In this document: piece by piece, positions 1 to 9,516 of the stretch | Numbering within the stretch: the stretch's first letter is position 1 | How the letters are laid out: every line of letters begins with the position of its first letter | Origin: Aliiroseovarius sp. PrR006 | Lineage (GTDB): Bacteria > Pseudomonadota > Alphaproteobacteria > Rhodobacterales > Rhodobacteraceae | DNA: 64,000 nucleotides | Reading direction: 5' to 3' | NCBI RefSeq assembly: GCF_010500215.1 | Contig: NZ_JAAGOY010000007.1 | Location: 124,001-188,000 of the forward strand | Made by a program: the position numbers and the translations under genes | The notes under the pieces: generated by a model | The model's database searches: none | What the model saw: the letters and a program-made list of their open reading frames with translations, nothing else | What the model was told of the DNA's origin: nothing

Positions 1-483
1 AATGTACGCCTGCCGCTGGAAATCATGGGCTATCCCACGGCCGAGCAAGACGAGCGGATCAAGCGTGTGCTTGAGCTGGTCGATCTGGCAGGGTTTGAGA
101 AGAAGTTCCCGTGGCAGCTATCAGGCGGCATGCAGCAACGGGCCTCGATCGCCCGTGCACTAGCCTTTGATGCGGATATCCTGCTCATGGACGAGCCCTT
201 CGGGGCGCTGGACGAGATCGTGCGCGATCACCTGAACGAGCAGCTTTTGAAGCTTTGGGCCAAGACGCAGAAAACGATCTGCTTCGTCACCCACTCGATC
301 CCCGAGGCCGTGTACCTGTCGACCAAGATCGTCGTCATGTCCCCGCGTCCCGGCCGAATTTCCGACGTGATCGAATGCCCCCTGCCCGCCGAACGTCCGC
401 TGGACATTCGCGACACGCAAGAGTTTCTGGACGTCGCCCACCGGGTCCGCGAAGGGCTGCGCGCGGGGCATTCCTATGACTAG
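1..483 (+). CDS. ABC transporter ATP-binding protein (5' truncated by window edge)
   Basis: This is the C-terminal part of an ABC importer ATPase of the nitrate/sulfonate/taurine (SsuB/TauB-like) type. The frame is open from base 1, so the gene starts outside the window. Visible are the ABC signature LSGGMQQR, Walker B ILLMDEPFGALD and the switch histidine in VTHS; the Walker A part is missing. The stop overlaps the next permease by 8 bases (ATGACTAG), so it heads an operon of ATPase, two permeases and a binding protein that would energise uptake of a small solute. The substrate cannot be read from this fragment. Confidence 0.9.
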   Translation, partial: NVRLPLEIMGYPTAEQDERIKRVLELVDLAGFEKKFPWQLSGGMQQRASIARALAFDADILLMDEPFGALDEIVRDHLNEQLLKLWAKTQKTICFVTHSIPEAVYLSTKIVVMSPRPGRISDVIECPLPAERPLDIRDTQEFLDVAHRVREGLRAGHSYD

Positions 484-1411
484 AACGCTGTTTCCTGTCC
501 TGACTGTGCTCTTCGGTATTCTGGTGATCTGGTTCCTGGCCGTGGCACCGATGAACATCCGTGTCACATTGGATCAGGCGGCGCGCGCTGGGGGAGATGT
601 CGTCCCGACAGAGGCCGTGGAACGGCGCAATGCCTCGACCCTGTCGCTTCTGCTGAACAATAAAAGCTATATCGCGGGCGGCTATGACCTTGACCGTCCA
701 CGCCTACCCACACCGACGCAGGTCGGCCAAGAGCTGTGGAAGACGACGGGCGCAATGATCCTGAAAGGCCGCACATGGTCGAAACGGTCGCTGATTTATC
801 ACGGCTGGATCACCCTGCAATCAACCTTCTGGGGCTTCCTTTTGGGCACATCGGTCGGCATCCTTGGCGCCGTTCTGGTGGTGAAATCCCGCGTGCTTGA
901 AATGTCGCTGGTCCCTTGGGCCATCATCTCGCAAGCAGTGCCCATTGTGGCGCTTGCCCCGATGATCATCGTTCTGTCTTCTCAGGCGGGGATTGACGGG
1001 CGTGGGTTTCCGAAGGCGCTGATCTCGTCCTATCTATGTTTCTTTCCGGTCATGGTCGGCATGATCAAGGGGCTACGCGCCCCCAATGCCGAACAGTTGG
1101 ACCTTCTGAAAACCTACTCGGCATCAGGCCAGCAGCAGTTCCTGAAACTGCGGGTGCCGGCATCCCTGCCTTATCTGTTCACATCGCTTAAGATTGGCGT
1201 TGCTGCCGCCCTTGTGGGGGCCATCGTGGGCGAGCTGCCAACGGGTGCGATCAGCGGGTTGGGCGCACGGATCCTGATCGGCGATCAGTTCGGAACGCCT
1301 TTGGCGATCTGGTCAGCCTTGTTCGCCGCGGCCATTCTGGCGGGCGTACTGGTCACACTTCTTGACCGAACGCAGCATGTCCTGCTGCGCAAGATGGGGA
1401 TGCGCACATGA
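476..1411 (+). CDS. ABC transporter permease (SsuC/ThiX-like)
   Basis: A 311-residue inner-membrane permease of the binding-protein-dependent type. It has an N-terminal membrane anchor (residues about 4-25), a long periplasmic stretch, then several hydrophobic segments from about residue 115. The cytoplasmic coupling (EAA-like) loop lies near residues 210-235 (around LLKTYSASGQQQFLKLRVPA). It overlaps the ATPase by 8 bases and the second permease by ATGA, so translation is probably coupled. The two permeases would form a heterodimeric channel. The extended N-terminal region before the first core helix is longer than in SsuC. Confidence 0.88.
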   Translation: MTRTLFPVLTVLFGILVIWFLAVAPMNIRVTLDQAARAGGDVVPTEAVERRNASTLSLLLNNKSYIAGGYDLDRPRLPTPTQVGQELWKTTGAMILKGRTWSKRSLIYHGWITLQSTFWGFLLGTSVGILGAVLVVKSRVLEMSLVPWAIISQAVPIVALAPMIIVLSSQAGIDGRGFPKALISSYLCFFPVMVGMIKGLRAPNAEQLDLLKTYSASGQQQFLKLRVPASLPYLFTSLKIGVAAALVGAIVGELPTGAISGLGARILIGDQFGTPLAIWSALFAAAILAGVLVTLLDRTQHVLLRKMGMRT

Positions 1412-2253
1412 GCTGGATGATCTTCGCCTTTGTTTTCTGGATATGCGCCTGGGGCACCAATATCGCCCTTGTCCGGTCACGGCTGTCTGACACGACAGCG
1501 GTGAAATACACGGTGCCGATCCTGTTTGGCCTCACCATCGTTGTGCTGTGGGAGGCCGTGGTCCACAGCTTCGCCATCTCACCCGCCATCCTACCCGCCC
1601 CGTCAGCGGTGGCGGATCGTTTCATCAACTCGACCGGCATGCTGTGGGAGGATTTCGTCCAAACCGTCCTAAAAGGCGCGCTGCGCGGCTATATCATCGG
1701 CGTACTGGCAGCCTTTGTCGTCGCGATCCTGATCGACCGCTCACCCTTCCTGACGCGCGGCCTTTTGCCCATCGGGAACTTCGTGGCGGCTCTGCCCATC
1801 GTCGGCGTTGCCCCCATTCTGGTCAGCTGGTTTGGCTTTGACTGGCACTCCAAAGCAGCCGTGGTCGTCGTCATGGTGTTCTTCCCCGTACTGGTGAACA
1901 CCGTCCAAGGTTTGCGCGAAACAGATGCGATGCTGCGCGACCTGATGAAAACCTATGCTGCGGGATACTTCAAAACGCTGCTCAAGCTGCGCATCCCCGC
2001 CGCAATGCCCTTTATCTTCAACGGGCTGAAAGTGGCTGCAACACTTGCCCTGATCGGGGCAATTGTGGCTGAATACTTTGGATCCCCCACCCGCGGTATG
2101 GGATTCCGAATTTCAACAGGTGTCGGCAGCCTGTCGATCGATCTGGTCTGGGCCGAGATCGTCGTCGCCGCCCTTGCGGGCACTGCCTTTTACGGCATCG
2201 TCGCATTTATCGAGAAAAAGGTGACCTTCTGGCACCCGTCACAAAGAGGCTGA
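1408..2253 (+). CDS. ABC transporter permease, second subunit
   Basis: A 281-residue multi-spanning protein of the BPD_transp_1 family. It pairs with the preceding permease, whose stop it overlaps by four bases (ATGA). The coupling loop near residues 175-200 (LMKTYAAGYFKTLLKLRIPA) closely mirrors that of the partner, consistent with an old duplication. It acts in the inner membrane with the ATPase upstream and the binding protein downstream. Inference: this gene set resembles NMT1/THI5-type importers for pyrimidine-like or thiamine-precursor solutes, but nothing in this protein fixes the substrate. Confidence 0.88.
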   Translation: MSWMIFAFVFWICAWGTNIALVRSRLSDTTAVKYTVPILFGLTIVVLWEAVVHSFAISPAILPAPSAVADRFINSTGMLWEDFVQTVLKGALRGYIIGVLAAFVVAILIDRSPFLTRGLLPIGNFVAALPIVGVAPILVSWFGFDWHSKAAVVVVMVFFPVLVNTVQGLRETDAMLRDLMKTYAAGYFKTLLKLRIPAAMPFIFNGLKVAATLALIGAIVAEYFGSPTRGMGFRISTGVGSLSIDLVWAEIVVAALAGTAFYGIVAFIEKKVTFWHPSQRG

Positions 2254-2303
2254 GTAAATCAACCCAAAAACCAAACCAAAAATAATTCAACAAGGAGAGA
2301 ACC

Positions 2304-3293
2304 ATGAACCTTAAATCAATGATCGGCGCAGCTGCCCTTGCCGTTAGCGCAAGCGCGGCAACTGCGGCAGATGACGTTACGCTTCAGCTGAAGTGGGTCA
2401 CGCAAGGCCAATTTGCGGGCTACTATGTGGCGCTTGAGAACGGCTATTACGCTGAGGAAGACCTGAACGTCACAATTCTGCCCGGCGGCCCGGATATTGC
2501 ACCGACGCAGGTGATCGCAGGCGGCAGCGCAGACGTTGTTGTCGAATGGATGCCTGCAGCCCTTGCAGCGCGCGAAAAAGGCCTTCCGCTGGTCAATATC
2601 GCCCAACCCTTTGCGTCTTCGGGCATGATGCTGACCTGCTGGGGCGACGTGGGCATCTCCTCGCCCGCTGATCTGGCCAATCGCACCCTTGGCGTCTGGT
2701 TCTTCGGCAACGAATTCCCGTTCATGAACTGGATGTCGAAGCTGGGTCTGTCGACCGATGGCAAAAGCGAAACCGGGGTTGAAGTCCTGAAGCAGGCCTT
2801 CAACGTGGACGCCCTGCTGCAGCGCCAAGCCGACTGTATTTCGACCATGACCTATAACGAGTACTGGCAGGTGATCGATTCAGGTGTCAGCCCGGACGAA
2901 CTGGTGACCTTCAAGTATGAAGACCAAGGCGTCGCAACGCTGGAAGACGGTCTGTATGTGCTGGAAGACAAGCTTTCGGACGCCGCCTTCACCGACAAGA
3001 TGGAGCGTTTCGTGCGCGCCTCGATGAAAGGTTGGAAATGGGCCGAAGAGAATGCTGAAGCTGCAGCCGGGATCATCCTGGACTATGACGAAACCGGAGC
3101 CCAGACCGAGACCCACCAGATCCGCATGATCGGCGAGATCGGCAAGCTGACGGCAGGGTCGGACGGGTCGCTGAACGAAGCTGCTTACCAGCGCACGGTC
3201 GACACCCTGCTGGGTGGTGGTTCGGATCCGGTGATCACCAAAGCACCTGAAGGCGCCTGGACCAGCGCCATCACTGATGCAGCACTGAAATAA
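2304..3293 (+). CDS. ABC transporter substrate-binding protein, NMT1/THI5-like
   Basis: A 329-residue periplasmic solute-binding protein. The first 22 residues form a signal peptide ending in ASAATAA. The mature protein begins with the family pattern LQLKWVTQGQFAGYYVALENG, typical of SsuA/THI5-like (NMT1) binders. The start is set by a strong ribosome binding site (aaggagagaacc) before ATG 2304. It follows the second permease by 50 bases and ends the operon at a hairpin (3313-3341). Members bind hydroxymethylpyrimidine, thiamine precursors, riboflavin or related heterocycles; which one applies here is unknown. Confidence 0.87.
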   Translation: MNLKSMIGAAALAVSASAATAADDVTLQLKWVTQGQFAGYYVALENGYYAEEDLNVTILPGGPDIAPTQVIAGGSADVVVEWMPAALAAREKGLPLVNIAQPFASSGMMLTCWGDVGISSPADLANRTLGVWFFGNEFPFMNWMSKLGLSTDGKSETGVEVLKQAFNVDALLQRQADCISTMTYNEYWQVIDSGVSPDELVTFKYEDQGVATLEDGLYVLEDKLSDAAFTDKMERFVRASMKGWKWAEENAEAAAGIILDYDETGAQTETHQIRMIGEIGKLTAGSDGSLNEAAYQRTVDTLLGGGSDPVITKAPEGAWTSAITDAALK

Positions 3294-3312
3294 TCAGTTG
3301 ACATAAAACAGA

Positions 3313-3341
3313 AAACGGCGCGCCATTTCGGTGCGCCGTTT
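3313..3341 (+). terminator. Intrinsic terminator of the ABC importer operon
   Basis: A 12-bp stem (aaacggcgcgcc paired with ggtgcgccgttt, one G-U pair) with a 5-base loop lies 20 bases after the binding-protein stop. The run of T after the stem is short. On the other strand it could also stop transcription running out of tRNA-Leu. Confidence 0.75.
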
Positions 3342-3366
3342 GCATTTCAACATCACGTTATAAGCT

Positions 3367-3453
3367 TGGTACCCGCGGCCGGACTCGAACCGGCACGGCC
3401 TATCCGGCCTAGAGATTTTAAGTCTCCTGTGTCTACCATTCCACCACGCGGGC
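3367..3453 (-). tRNA. tRNA-Leu (anticodon UAA)
   Basis: An 87-base cloverleaf on the minus strand. The acceptor stem GCCCGCG pairs with CGCGGGU, the anticodon stem is GGAGA/UCUCU with loop CUUAAAA giving anticodon UAA, there is a long class II variable arm, the T-loop is GGTTCGAGTCC, and the 3' CCA is encoded. It reads UUA codons, which are rare in a GC-rich genome. Confidence 0.95.
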
Positions 3454-3501
3454 CTAGCACCACTTTCACTATCCCTAATATCAGGCTGGGGCAACGCCAG
3501 A

Positions 3502-3975
3502 TCACACCGACGTGCCATCTTCCTTCACGGCTTGCATCGCCACGTGGGTCGAGCTTTGTGCCACATGCGGCAAGGAACTGATCTTTTCCCCCAAGACCCG
3601 GCGATAGTCGCGCATGTCCTGCGTCCGCACCTTCAGCAGATAATCAAAATGGGCTGCAAGCATATAGCATTCCTCGACCTCGGGGATGGCTGCGACCCCT
3701 TCGTTGAACGCTGTCAACGCCGCCTCGCGCGTGTCAGACAGCTTTACCTCGACAAAGGCAACGTGGTCGCGGCCCATCCGAATTGGGTCGATTTGCGCAC
3801 GGTATCCGGTAATTACGCCGGTCTTTTCAAGCTTTTTCAAACGCGCCTGAGTCGGCGATTTCGACAAGCCAATTTTCCCGGCTAGCTCGGTGATCGAGAT
3901 CCGTCCATCCGTCGACAGAATATCCAGAATCAAGCGATCGAAGCGGTCAAACTCGGATTTCCATTCGTCCTGCAT
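3502..3975 (-). CDS. putR: Lrp/AsnC-family regulator, probable proline-responsive activator of putA
   Basis: A protein of about 157 residues with an N-terminal winged helix-turn-helix (DRLILDILSTDGRISITELAGKIGLSKS...) and a C-terminal RAM/AsnC ligand-binding domain. It is divergent from putA, the usual place of PutR/BkdR-like activators in Rhodobacterales. Inference: it senses proline and activates putA. The ATG at 3975 is preferred because a GGGGCG stretch sits 6 bases upstream; an ATG at 3987 would add four residues. Confidence 0.85.
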   Translation of the reverse strand: MQDEWKSEFDRFDRLILDILSTDGRISITELAGKIGLSKSPTQARLKKLEKTGVITGYRAQIDPIRMGRDHVAFVEVKLSDTREAALTAFNEGVAAIPEVEECYMLAAHFDYLLKVRTQDMRDYRRVLGEKISSLPHVAQSSTHVAMQAVKEDGTSV

Positions 3976-4032
3976 TTTTCGCCCCATTCAGACTCTATCA
4001 TCATCCTGTAGCACTAATTCAGTCATTTTGGC

Positions 4033-4058
4033 TAGTCACTTTGGGTTATGATAGTCAC
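4033..4058. promoter_or_regulatory. Direct repeat TAGTCAC in the putR-putA control region
   Basis: The heptamer TAGTCAC occurs at 4033-4039 and 4052-4058, spaced 19 bases start to start, about two helical turns. It lies in the short divergent region between the Lrp-type regulator and putA. This is a plausible binding site for an oligomeric Lrp protein, but rests only on repetition and position. Confidence 0.3.
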
Positions 4059-4080
4059 AACGACAAGAAAGGAGATCCGC

Positions 4081-7000
4081 ATGACCACTGATCTGCGCAC
4101 ATTGATTGATGACCTCGCCTATACGGATGAAGAGCGCCATATCGCTGGCCTTGTGACTTCGGCCAACCTATCTGACACCGATCGCGCGCGGATTGCGGCC
4201 AGCGGGGCGGAACTGGTGCGTGGTATCCGCGAAAGCTCGGATCCCGGCTTGATGGAGGTCTTTCTAGCCGAATACGGCCTGTCCACCGACGAAGGCATCG
4301 CGCTGATGTGTCTGGCCGAAGCCCTGCTGCGCGTGCCAGATGCGGAAACCATCGACGCGCTGATCGAAGACAAGATCGCGCCGTCCGATTGGGGCAAGCA
4401 CCTTGGGCGGTCGTCTTCATCACTGGTGAACGCCTCGACCTGGGCGTTGCTGCTGACCGGTAAAGTTCTGGAAGACCGCGAGCCCGGTATCGCGGGCGCA
4501 CTGCGCGGGGCCGTGAAGCGCCTGGGAGAACCTGTCATCCGAACCGCCGTCGGCCGCGCCATGAAGGAAATGGGCAGCCAATTCGTGCTGGGCGAGACCA
4601 TCGGGGCTGCGATGAAGCGCGGGTCCAAGATGGAAGAGAAAGGGTTCACCTATTCCTACGACATGCTGGGCGAAGCGGCCCTGACCGACAGCGATGCGCG
4701 TCGGTATCAGATGGCCTATGCCAAGGCGATTTCCGAGATTGCGGGCGCCTGTACCTCGGACGACATCCGCTCGAACCCTGGCATCTCGGTCAAACTGTCT
4801 GCCCTCTTTGCACGCTATGAACGCGCCCAGCACAAGCGCGTCATCGAAACGCTGGTTCCCCGTGTCTCGGCCCTTGCACAGCTGGCGAAATCGGCAGGCA
4901 TGGGTTTCAATATCGACGCCGAGGAAGCCGACCGTCTGCAGATTTCGCTAGATGTGATTGAAAAGGTGCTGGAAGACCCCGCGCTGGCAGGATGGGACGG
5001 ATTCGGCGTCGTGGTGCAGGCCTATGGCCACCGCGCGGGTGCCGTCATCGACTGGCTGCACGAAACCGCCACCCGTCTAGACCGTAAGATCATGGTCCGT
5101 CTGGTGAAAGGCGCCTATTGGGACAGCGAGATCAAGCGCGCGCAGGTCGAGGGGCTGGAAGGCTTCCCGGTATTTACCCGCAAGGTCGCCACCGATGTCA
5201 GCTATATCGCCAACGCCAAGAAGCTTCTGGGCCTGACCGACCGCATCTATCCACAGTTCGCCACCCACAACGCCCACACCGCCGCGGCCATTCTGGACAT
5301 CGCGCAGACCTCGGGTATCGACACGCAGGCTTACGAGTTCCAGCGCCTTCATGGCATGGGCGAGCGTCTGCACCAGATCATCATGGACGCGAACCGAACC
5401 CGCTGTCGCATCTATGCCCCCGTCGGCGCGCATCGTGATCTGCTGGCCTATCTGGTGCGTCGACTGCTAGAGAACGGCGCCAACAGTTCCTTCGTGAACC
5501 AAATCGTCGACGAAAGCGTCACGCCAGAAGAGGTCGCCGCCTGTCCGTTCGATGCGCTCGCAATCGAAGCCCCACACGTGCCCACGGGGCCCGAGCTTTT
5601 CGGAGCACGCAAGAACTCGATGGGTCTGGACCTAACCTATGACCCGCATCTCGATCAGATCGAGGCCGCGCGTGGGGCGTTCTCCAACACCGATTTCGTC
5701 GGTGCCCCGCTGATCTCAGGAACGCCTGCGGGTGGGCCGGTTATCACGGTCAAAAATCCCTCGACTCATACGCCAATCGGCCAGATCACATGGGCCAGCG
5801 CTGAAGATGTCGAGACCGCTCTGACCGCTGCTAAAGCATGGGATGCCAGTGCTGCGGAGCGCGCCAAGATCTTGAACCGCGCCGCGGACCTCTATGAAGA
5901 GAACCTCGGCCTCTTCTTCGCGCTGCTTTCGCGCGAGGCGGGCAAAATCTGGCTGGATTGCATGGGAGAGCTGCGCGAAGCCGTTGATTTCCTGCGCTAT
6001 TACGCGAGCCGCGTGGACGATCACACCCGCGCACCGGTGGGCCTTTTCACCTGCATCTCGCCGTGGAACTTTCCTCTGGCCATCTTCACCGGCCAGATCG
6101 CAGGCGCGTTGGCCGTGGGAAATGGCGTCCTAGCCAAACCCGCTGAACAGACCGGGTTGATCGCACATGAAGCGGTAAAGCTTCTGCATCAGGCGGGCGT
6201 CCCAACCGACGTCCTGCAACTTCTACCGGGCGACGGCGTAACCGTTGGCGCAGCCCTGACGTCGGATGCGCGGATCAGCGGCGTCGCCTTCACCGGCTCC
6301 ACCGAAACCGCCCAGATCATCCGCCGCGCAATGGCGGCGAGCATGGCCCCGTCTGCCCCGCTGATCGCGGAAACCGGCGGATTGAACGCGATGATCGTGG
6401 ACAGCACCGCCCTGCCCGAACAAGCCGTACGCGACATCGTCGCCTCGAGCTTCCAATCGGCAGGCCAGCGCTGCTCGGCCCTGCGCTGCTTGTACGTGCA
6501 AGAGGACGTGGCCGAGGCCATGACCGAAATGCTGGTCGGCGCGATGAACGAGCTGAAGCAGGATGACCCGTGGCATCTACACACAGACCTAGGTCCGGTG
6601 ATTGATGACGAGGCCTTCCAAGGCATCAAGACCTATGTGGACGCAGCCCGTGCCGATGGCCGCATCGCCCATGAACTGACCGCGCTGGAGGGCGGGTATT
6701 TCATCGCCCCGACCCTGATCCGTGTGAACGGGATTGAAGACATGAAGCGCGAAATCTTCGGTCCGGTGCTGCACATCGCCACCTTCAAAGCGGACCAGCT
6801 GGATCAGGTGATCGATACGATCAACGCCGCCGGATACGGTCTGACCTTCGGGCTGCACACCCGCATCGACGACCGCGTGCAGCACGTTTGTGACCGCATG
6901 CATGTGGGCAACGCCTATGTGAACCGCAACCAGATCGGCGCCATCGTCGGCTCGCAACCCTTCGGGGGCGAAGGCATGTCCGGCACTGGCCCGAAAGCGG

Positions 7001-7524
7001 GTGGCCCGATGTACATGGATCGGTTCTGTCAGCCTGCGCAGGTAGATCAACACGACGATGACGGATCAGCAGCCCCCGGCGCAGATGCGTTGTCAGGCGC
7101 GATCGCCAAGGCGCACAGCGATGCAACGCTGTCATCCTCACGCCTGCCCGGCCCGACCGGAGAGCTGAACCAGCTTTCGGTCCACCCGCGCGCGCCGTTC
7201 CTGTGCATGGGGCCGGGAAATGCTGCGGCTCAGGCCCAGAAAACCGCGATTGAAGCGCTTGGTGGCACCGCTGTTTTGGCGCCCAATCTGGCACCGGACG
7301 CTCTTGAAGCGGTCGACGGGATCGGCGGCGTGATCTTCTGGGGCGCAGACGAGGTCGCTCGTCAGATTGTCACCGCTCTGGCTTCGCGTCCCGGCGCGAT
7401 CCTGCCCTTGATCACCGGCGCTCCGACGGCGGAAACGGTGACCCATGAACGCCACCTTTGCGTCGACACGACCGCCTCGGGCGGGAACGCCGAGCTCTTG
7501 ATGCTGGCCCAAACCAAGGCGTGA
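4081..7524 (+). CDS. putA: Bifunctional proline dehydrogenase / L-glutamate-gamma-semialdehyde dehydrogenase
   Basis: A 1147-residue PutA that oxidises proline to P5C with FAD and then to glutamate with NAD+. Residues about 180-470 form the proline dehydrogenase barrel, with FAD/proline motifs such as VRLVKGAYWD and YEFQRLHGMGE. From about 530 follows the aldehyde dehydrogenase domain with SPWNFPLAIF, the catalytic glutamate in AETGGLN and the nucleophile in SAGQRCSALR. A C-terminal conserved tail follows. No ribbon-helix-helix DNA-binding domain precedes it, so it does not repress itself; the adjacent Lrp protein probably regulates it. An upstream ATG at 4048 is possible, but the strong site aaaggagatccgc fixes the start at 4081. 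Confidence 0.97.
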   Translation: MTTDLRTLIDDLAYTDEERHIAGLVTSANLSDTDRARIAASGAELVRGIRESSDPGLMEVFLAEYGLSTDEGIALMCLAEALLRVPDAETIDALIEDKIAPSDWGKHLGRSSSSLVNASTWALLLTGKVLEDREPGIAGALRGAVKRLGEPVIRTAVGRAMKEMGSQFVLGETIGAAMKRGSKMEEKGFTYSYDMLGEAALTDSDARRYQMAYAKAISEIAGACTSDDIRSNPGISVKLSALFARYERAQHKRVIETLVPRVSALAQLAKSAGMGFNIDAEEADRLQISLDVIEKVLEDPALAGWDGFGVVVQAYGHRAGAVIDWLHETATRLDRKIMVRLVKGAYWDSEIKRAQVEGLEGFPVFTRKVATDVSYIANAKKLLGLTDRIYPQFATHNAHTAAAILDIAQTSGIDTQAYEFQRLHGMGERLHQIIMDANRTRCRIYAPVGAHRDLLAYLVRRLLENGANSSFVNQIVDESVTPEEVAACPFDALAIEAPHVPTGPELFGARKNSMGLDLTYDPHLDQIEAARGAFSNTDFVGAPLISGTPAGGPVITVKNPSTHTPIGQITWASAEDVETALTAAKAWDASAAERAKILNRAADLYEENLGLFFALLSREAGKIWLDCMGELREAVDFLRYYASRVDDHTRAPVGLFTCISPWNFPLAIFTGQIAGALAVGNGVLAKPAEQTGLIAHEAVKLLHQAGVPTDVLQLLPGDGVTVGAALTSDARISGVAFTGSTETAQIIRRAMAASMAPSAPLIAETGGLNAMIVDSTALPEQAVRDIVASSFQSAGQRCSALRCLYVQEDVAEAMTEMLVGAMNELKQDDPWHLHTDLGPVIDDEAFQGIKTYVDAARADGRIAHELTALEGGYFIAPTLIRVNGIEDMKREIFGPVLHIATFKADQLDQVIDTINAAGYGLTFGLHTRIDDRVQHVCDRMHVGNAYVNRNQIGAIVGSQPFGGEGMSGTGPKAGGPMYMDRFCQPAQVDQHDDDGSAAPGADALSGAIAKAHSDATLSSSRLPGPTGELNQLSVHPRAPFLCMGPGNAAAQAQKTAIEALGGTAVLAPNLAPDALEAVDGIGGVIFWGADEVARQIVTALASRPGAILPLITGAPTAETVTHERHLCVDTTASGGNAELLMLAQTKA

Positions 7525-7571
7525 CCTGCCAACGACTTGACCCGGTGACACGCATCGGGTCAAGTCGGCCC

Positions 7572-8321
7572 ATGTTTCCCATTCGCGATCACAACCCATC
7601 TGAACGTGTGCCCTTCGTCACCTACGCCCTGCTGGCGGTGAACACGGTGGTTTTCCTGTATATGTGGCCGCTTTATGAAACCGCAGCGGCCTCGCAGGTA
7701 TTCATAGACTACGGCATGATCCCGCAGCGGTTATCGCTGGGATTGGGGCTGGAAACGCTTATCACCTCGATGTTCCTGCATGCAGGCTTCATGCATTTCG
7801 CGGGCAACATGCTGTTTCTGTGGATCTTCGGGGACAATCTAGAGGACATGCTGGGCCATGTCCGGTTCCTGCTGTTTTATCTGGCCACCGGAATTGCCGC
7901 AGCACTTTTGCAGTTCGCCACGGATCCCGGCAGTACCGTACCAATGATCGGCGCGTCCGGAGCAATCGCAGGAGTGATGGGAGGCTATCTGTTGCTGTTT
8001 CCCAAAGCCAAGGTCGATGTGCTGTTCATCATCGTGATCATCTTCAGGATCATCCCGATTCCAGCCTGGGCCGCCCTGCTGGTTTGGTTCGGACTGCAGC
8101 TGTTTAACGGCCTGGCATCCTTCGGAGCTGAAGGCGGAGGCGTCGCCCATTGGGCACATGCAGGGGGATTTATCGCTGGCTTTGCCTTGATCACGCCCGT
8201 TTGGTTGCGGCTTGGTGCACAGCGCTTTTGGTCACGCACACAGGGCCACCCCGACCATCCCGAAGCCACATACAAACTGTCCCGGTCCAGCATTCCACGG
8301 GCCGGGCGGCGTAAGCGCTAA
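7572..8321 (+). CDS. Rhomboid-family intramembrane serine protease
   Basis: A 249-residue integral membrane protease with about six hydrophobic segments. The catalytic serine is in GASGAIAG (about residue 128) and the catalytic histidine in HWAHAGGF (about residue 195). The conserved loop pattern with HAGFMHFAGNMLFLWIFGDN lies after the first helices. It cleaves other membrane proteins within the bilayer; the substrate is unknown. A longer TTG-initiated frame overlaps putA, but ATG 7572 (MFPIRDHNPSERVPF) matches the usual family start. It follows putA by 47 bases and may be partly co-transcribed with it. Confidence 0.93.
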   Translation: MFPIRDHNPSERVPFVTYALLAVNTVVFLYMWPLYETAAASQVFIDYGMIPQRLSLGLGLETLITSMFLHAGFMHFAGNMLFLWIFGDNLEDMLGHVRFLLFYLATGIAAALLQFATDPGSTVPMIGASGAIAGVMGGYLLLFPKAKVDVLFIIVIIFRIIPIPAWAALLVWFGLQLFNGLASFGAEGGGVAHWAHAGGFIAGFALITPVWLRLGAQRFWSRTQGHPDHPEATYKLSRSSIPRAGRRKR

Positions 8322-8380
8322 GAGAACGTAGGATAAATCAACACAACGTGCCCACCCAAGTGGAAACGCCCGTGCGTGAC

Positions 8381-8584
8381 TTAGTTCCCACCGACCGACT
8401 GTTTCGAGACAACTTCGCTGATCTTGTTCGCAAGGCTTGGAACACTTGACGTAACCGCAAACCCGGCGAACATGCCCATCAGCAGAATAGCGGCCGTCAG
8501 AACGACCCAATCAACGGTAACGGCACCATCTTCGCGACGCAGAAAACGCGCGAGTTTGGAGTATATGAGCGGCAACATAGTCAT
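8381..8584 (-). CDS. Small Flp-like single-span membrane protein
   Basis: A 67-residue protein with a charged N-terminus (LARFLRRE), then DGAVTVDWVVLTAAILLMG and a hydrophobic segment, as in Flp-type pilins and the related small Rhodobacterales proteins carrying EDGAVTVDWV. It has no partner pilus genes here, so a pilin role is not shown. ATG 8584 is used; a GTG at 8614 would add ten residues, and neither has a clear ribosome binding site. Confidence 0.65.
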   Translation of the reverse strand: MTMLPLIYSKLARFLRREDGAVTVDWVVLTAAILLMGMFAGFAVTSSVPSLANKISEVVSKQSVGGN

Positions 8585-8659
8585 GTTGTAATCTATTGGC
8601 GAAATTTGCGGCACAAATATGTCGGGCTACTCTCTTTTTCAGCCTGAACGGGACTTGCC

Positions 8660-9445
8660 TTATAGATTCTTTACCAAATTGTCGAATTTCTCGAAGATTG
8701 GTTCGTTGGCGGCAACAATGCTGCCACTTTCAAGAATCGCGTCGCCCTCGACCGGAGCAACCATGCCGCCAGCTTCTTTTACGATCAGCAGGCCCGCCGC
8801 GATGTCCCACGCATTCAGGCTGCGTTCCCAGTAGCCGTCATAGCGCCCAGCGGCGACATAGGCCAAATCAAGCGCGGCGGAGCCAAAGCGGCGTACGCCA
8901 GCGGTTGCTGGTAGAATGCGGGCCAGATCCTGAAGCGTTTCCGGCAGATCAGAACGACCGCCAAAGGGCAGACCCGTGGCGAAGATGCACTCGATCAGGC
9001 GCGAGCGGCCCGACACGCGCAGACGGCTTTGGTTCAACCAAGCGCCTTCGCCTTTTTCGGCGTAGAACATCTCGTCCTTGGCAGCGTCATAGACCACGCC
9101 GGCGACGATCTCGCCCTTGTGCTCAAGCGCAATCGAAATCGCCCAATGGGGCAAACCATGCAGGAAGTTGGTGGTACCATCCAGCGGATCAACAATCCAG
9201 CGGCGGGTCGGGTCTTTACCCTCGGCCGCGCCACCCTCTTCAGCCAGCCAACCATAGTTGGGGCGCGCTTCCATCAGCTCGTCACGGATGATCTTTTCAG
9301 CAGAGATATCGGCCTTCGACACAAAGTCGCCAGCACCCTTCATCGAGACCTGCAGGTTCTCAACCTCGCGAAAGTCTTTCACAAGGCTGCGACCAGCCAT
9401 GCGGGCCGCTTTGATCATCACGTTCAGATTTGCACTGCCTTGCAT
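8660..9445 (-). CDS. Inositol monophosphatase family protein (SuhB-like)
   Basis: A 261-residue metal-dependent phosphatase. It shows WLAEEGG (metal-binding glutamates), the signature WIVDPLDGTTNFLHGLP (about residues 84-100) and the C-terminal LNAWDIAAGLLIVKEAGG. Length and motifs fit the bacterial SuhB/IMPase family, which dephosphorylates inositol-1-phosphate and in some bacteria also affects rRNA maturation. The start at 9445 is chosen for the AGGAGT site eight bases upstream; the frame stays open further up without a better start. Confidence 0.9.
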   Translation of the reverse strand: MQGSANLNVMIKAARMAGRSLVKDFREVENLQVSMKGAGDFVSKADISAEKIIRDELMEARPNYGWLAEEGGAAEGKDPTRRWIVDPLDGTTNFLHGLPHWAISIALEHKGEIVAGVVYDAAKDEMFYAEKGEGAWLNQSRLRVSGRSRLIECIFATGLPFGGRSDLPETLQDLARILPATAGVRRFGSAALDLAYVAAGRYDGYWERSLNAWDIAAGLLIVKEAGGMVAPVEGDAILESGSIVAANEPIFEKFDNLVKNL

Positions 9446-9516
9446 CGAAAAGACTCCTGAGGTTTCAAACGGCGCGTATAGCCCCGTACGCCTTGTTTGC
9501 CAAGCCTGAAAGGGCG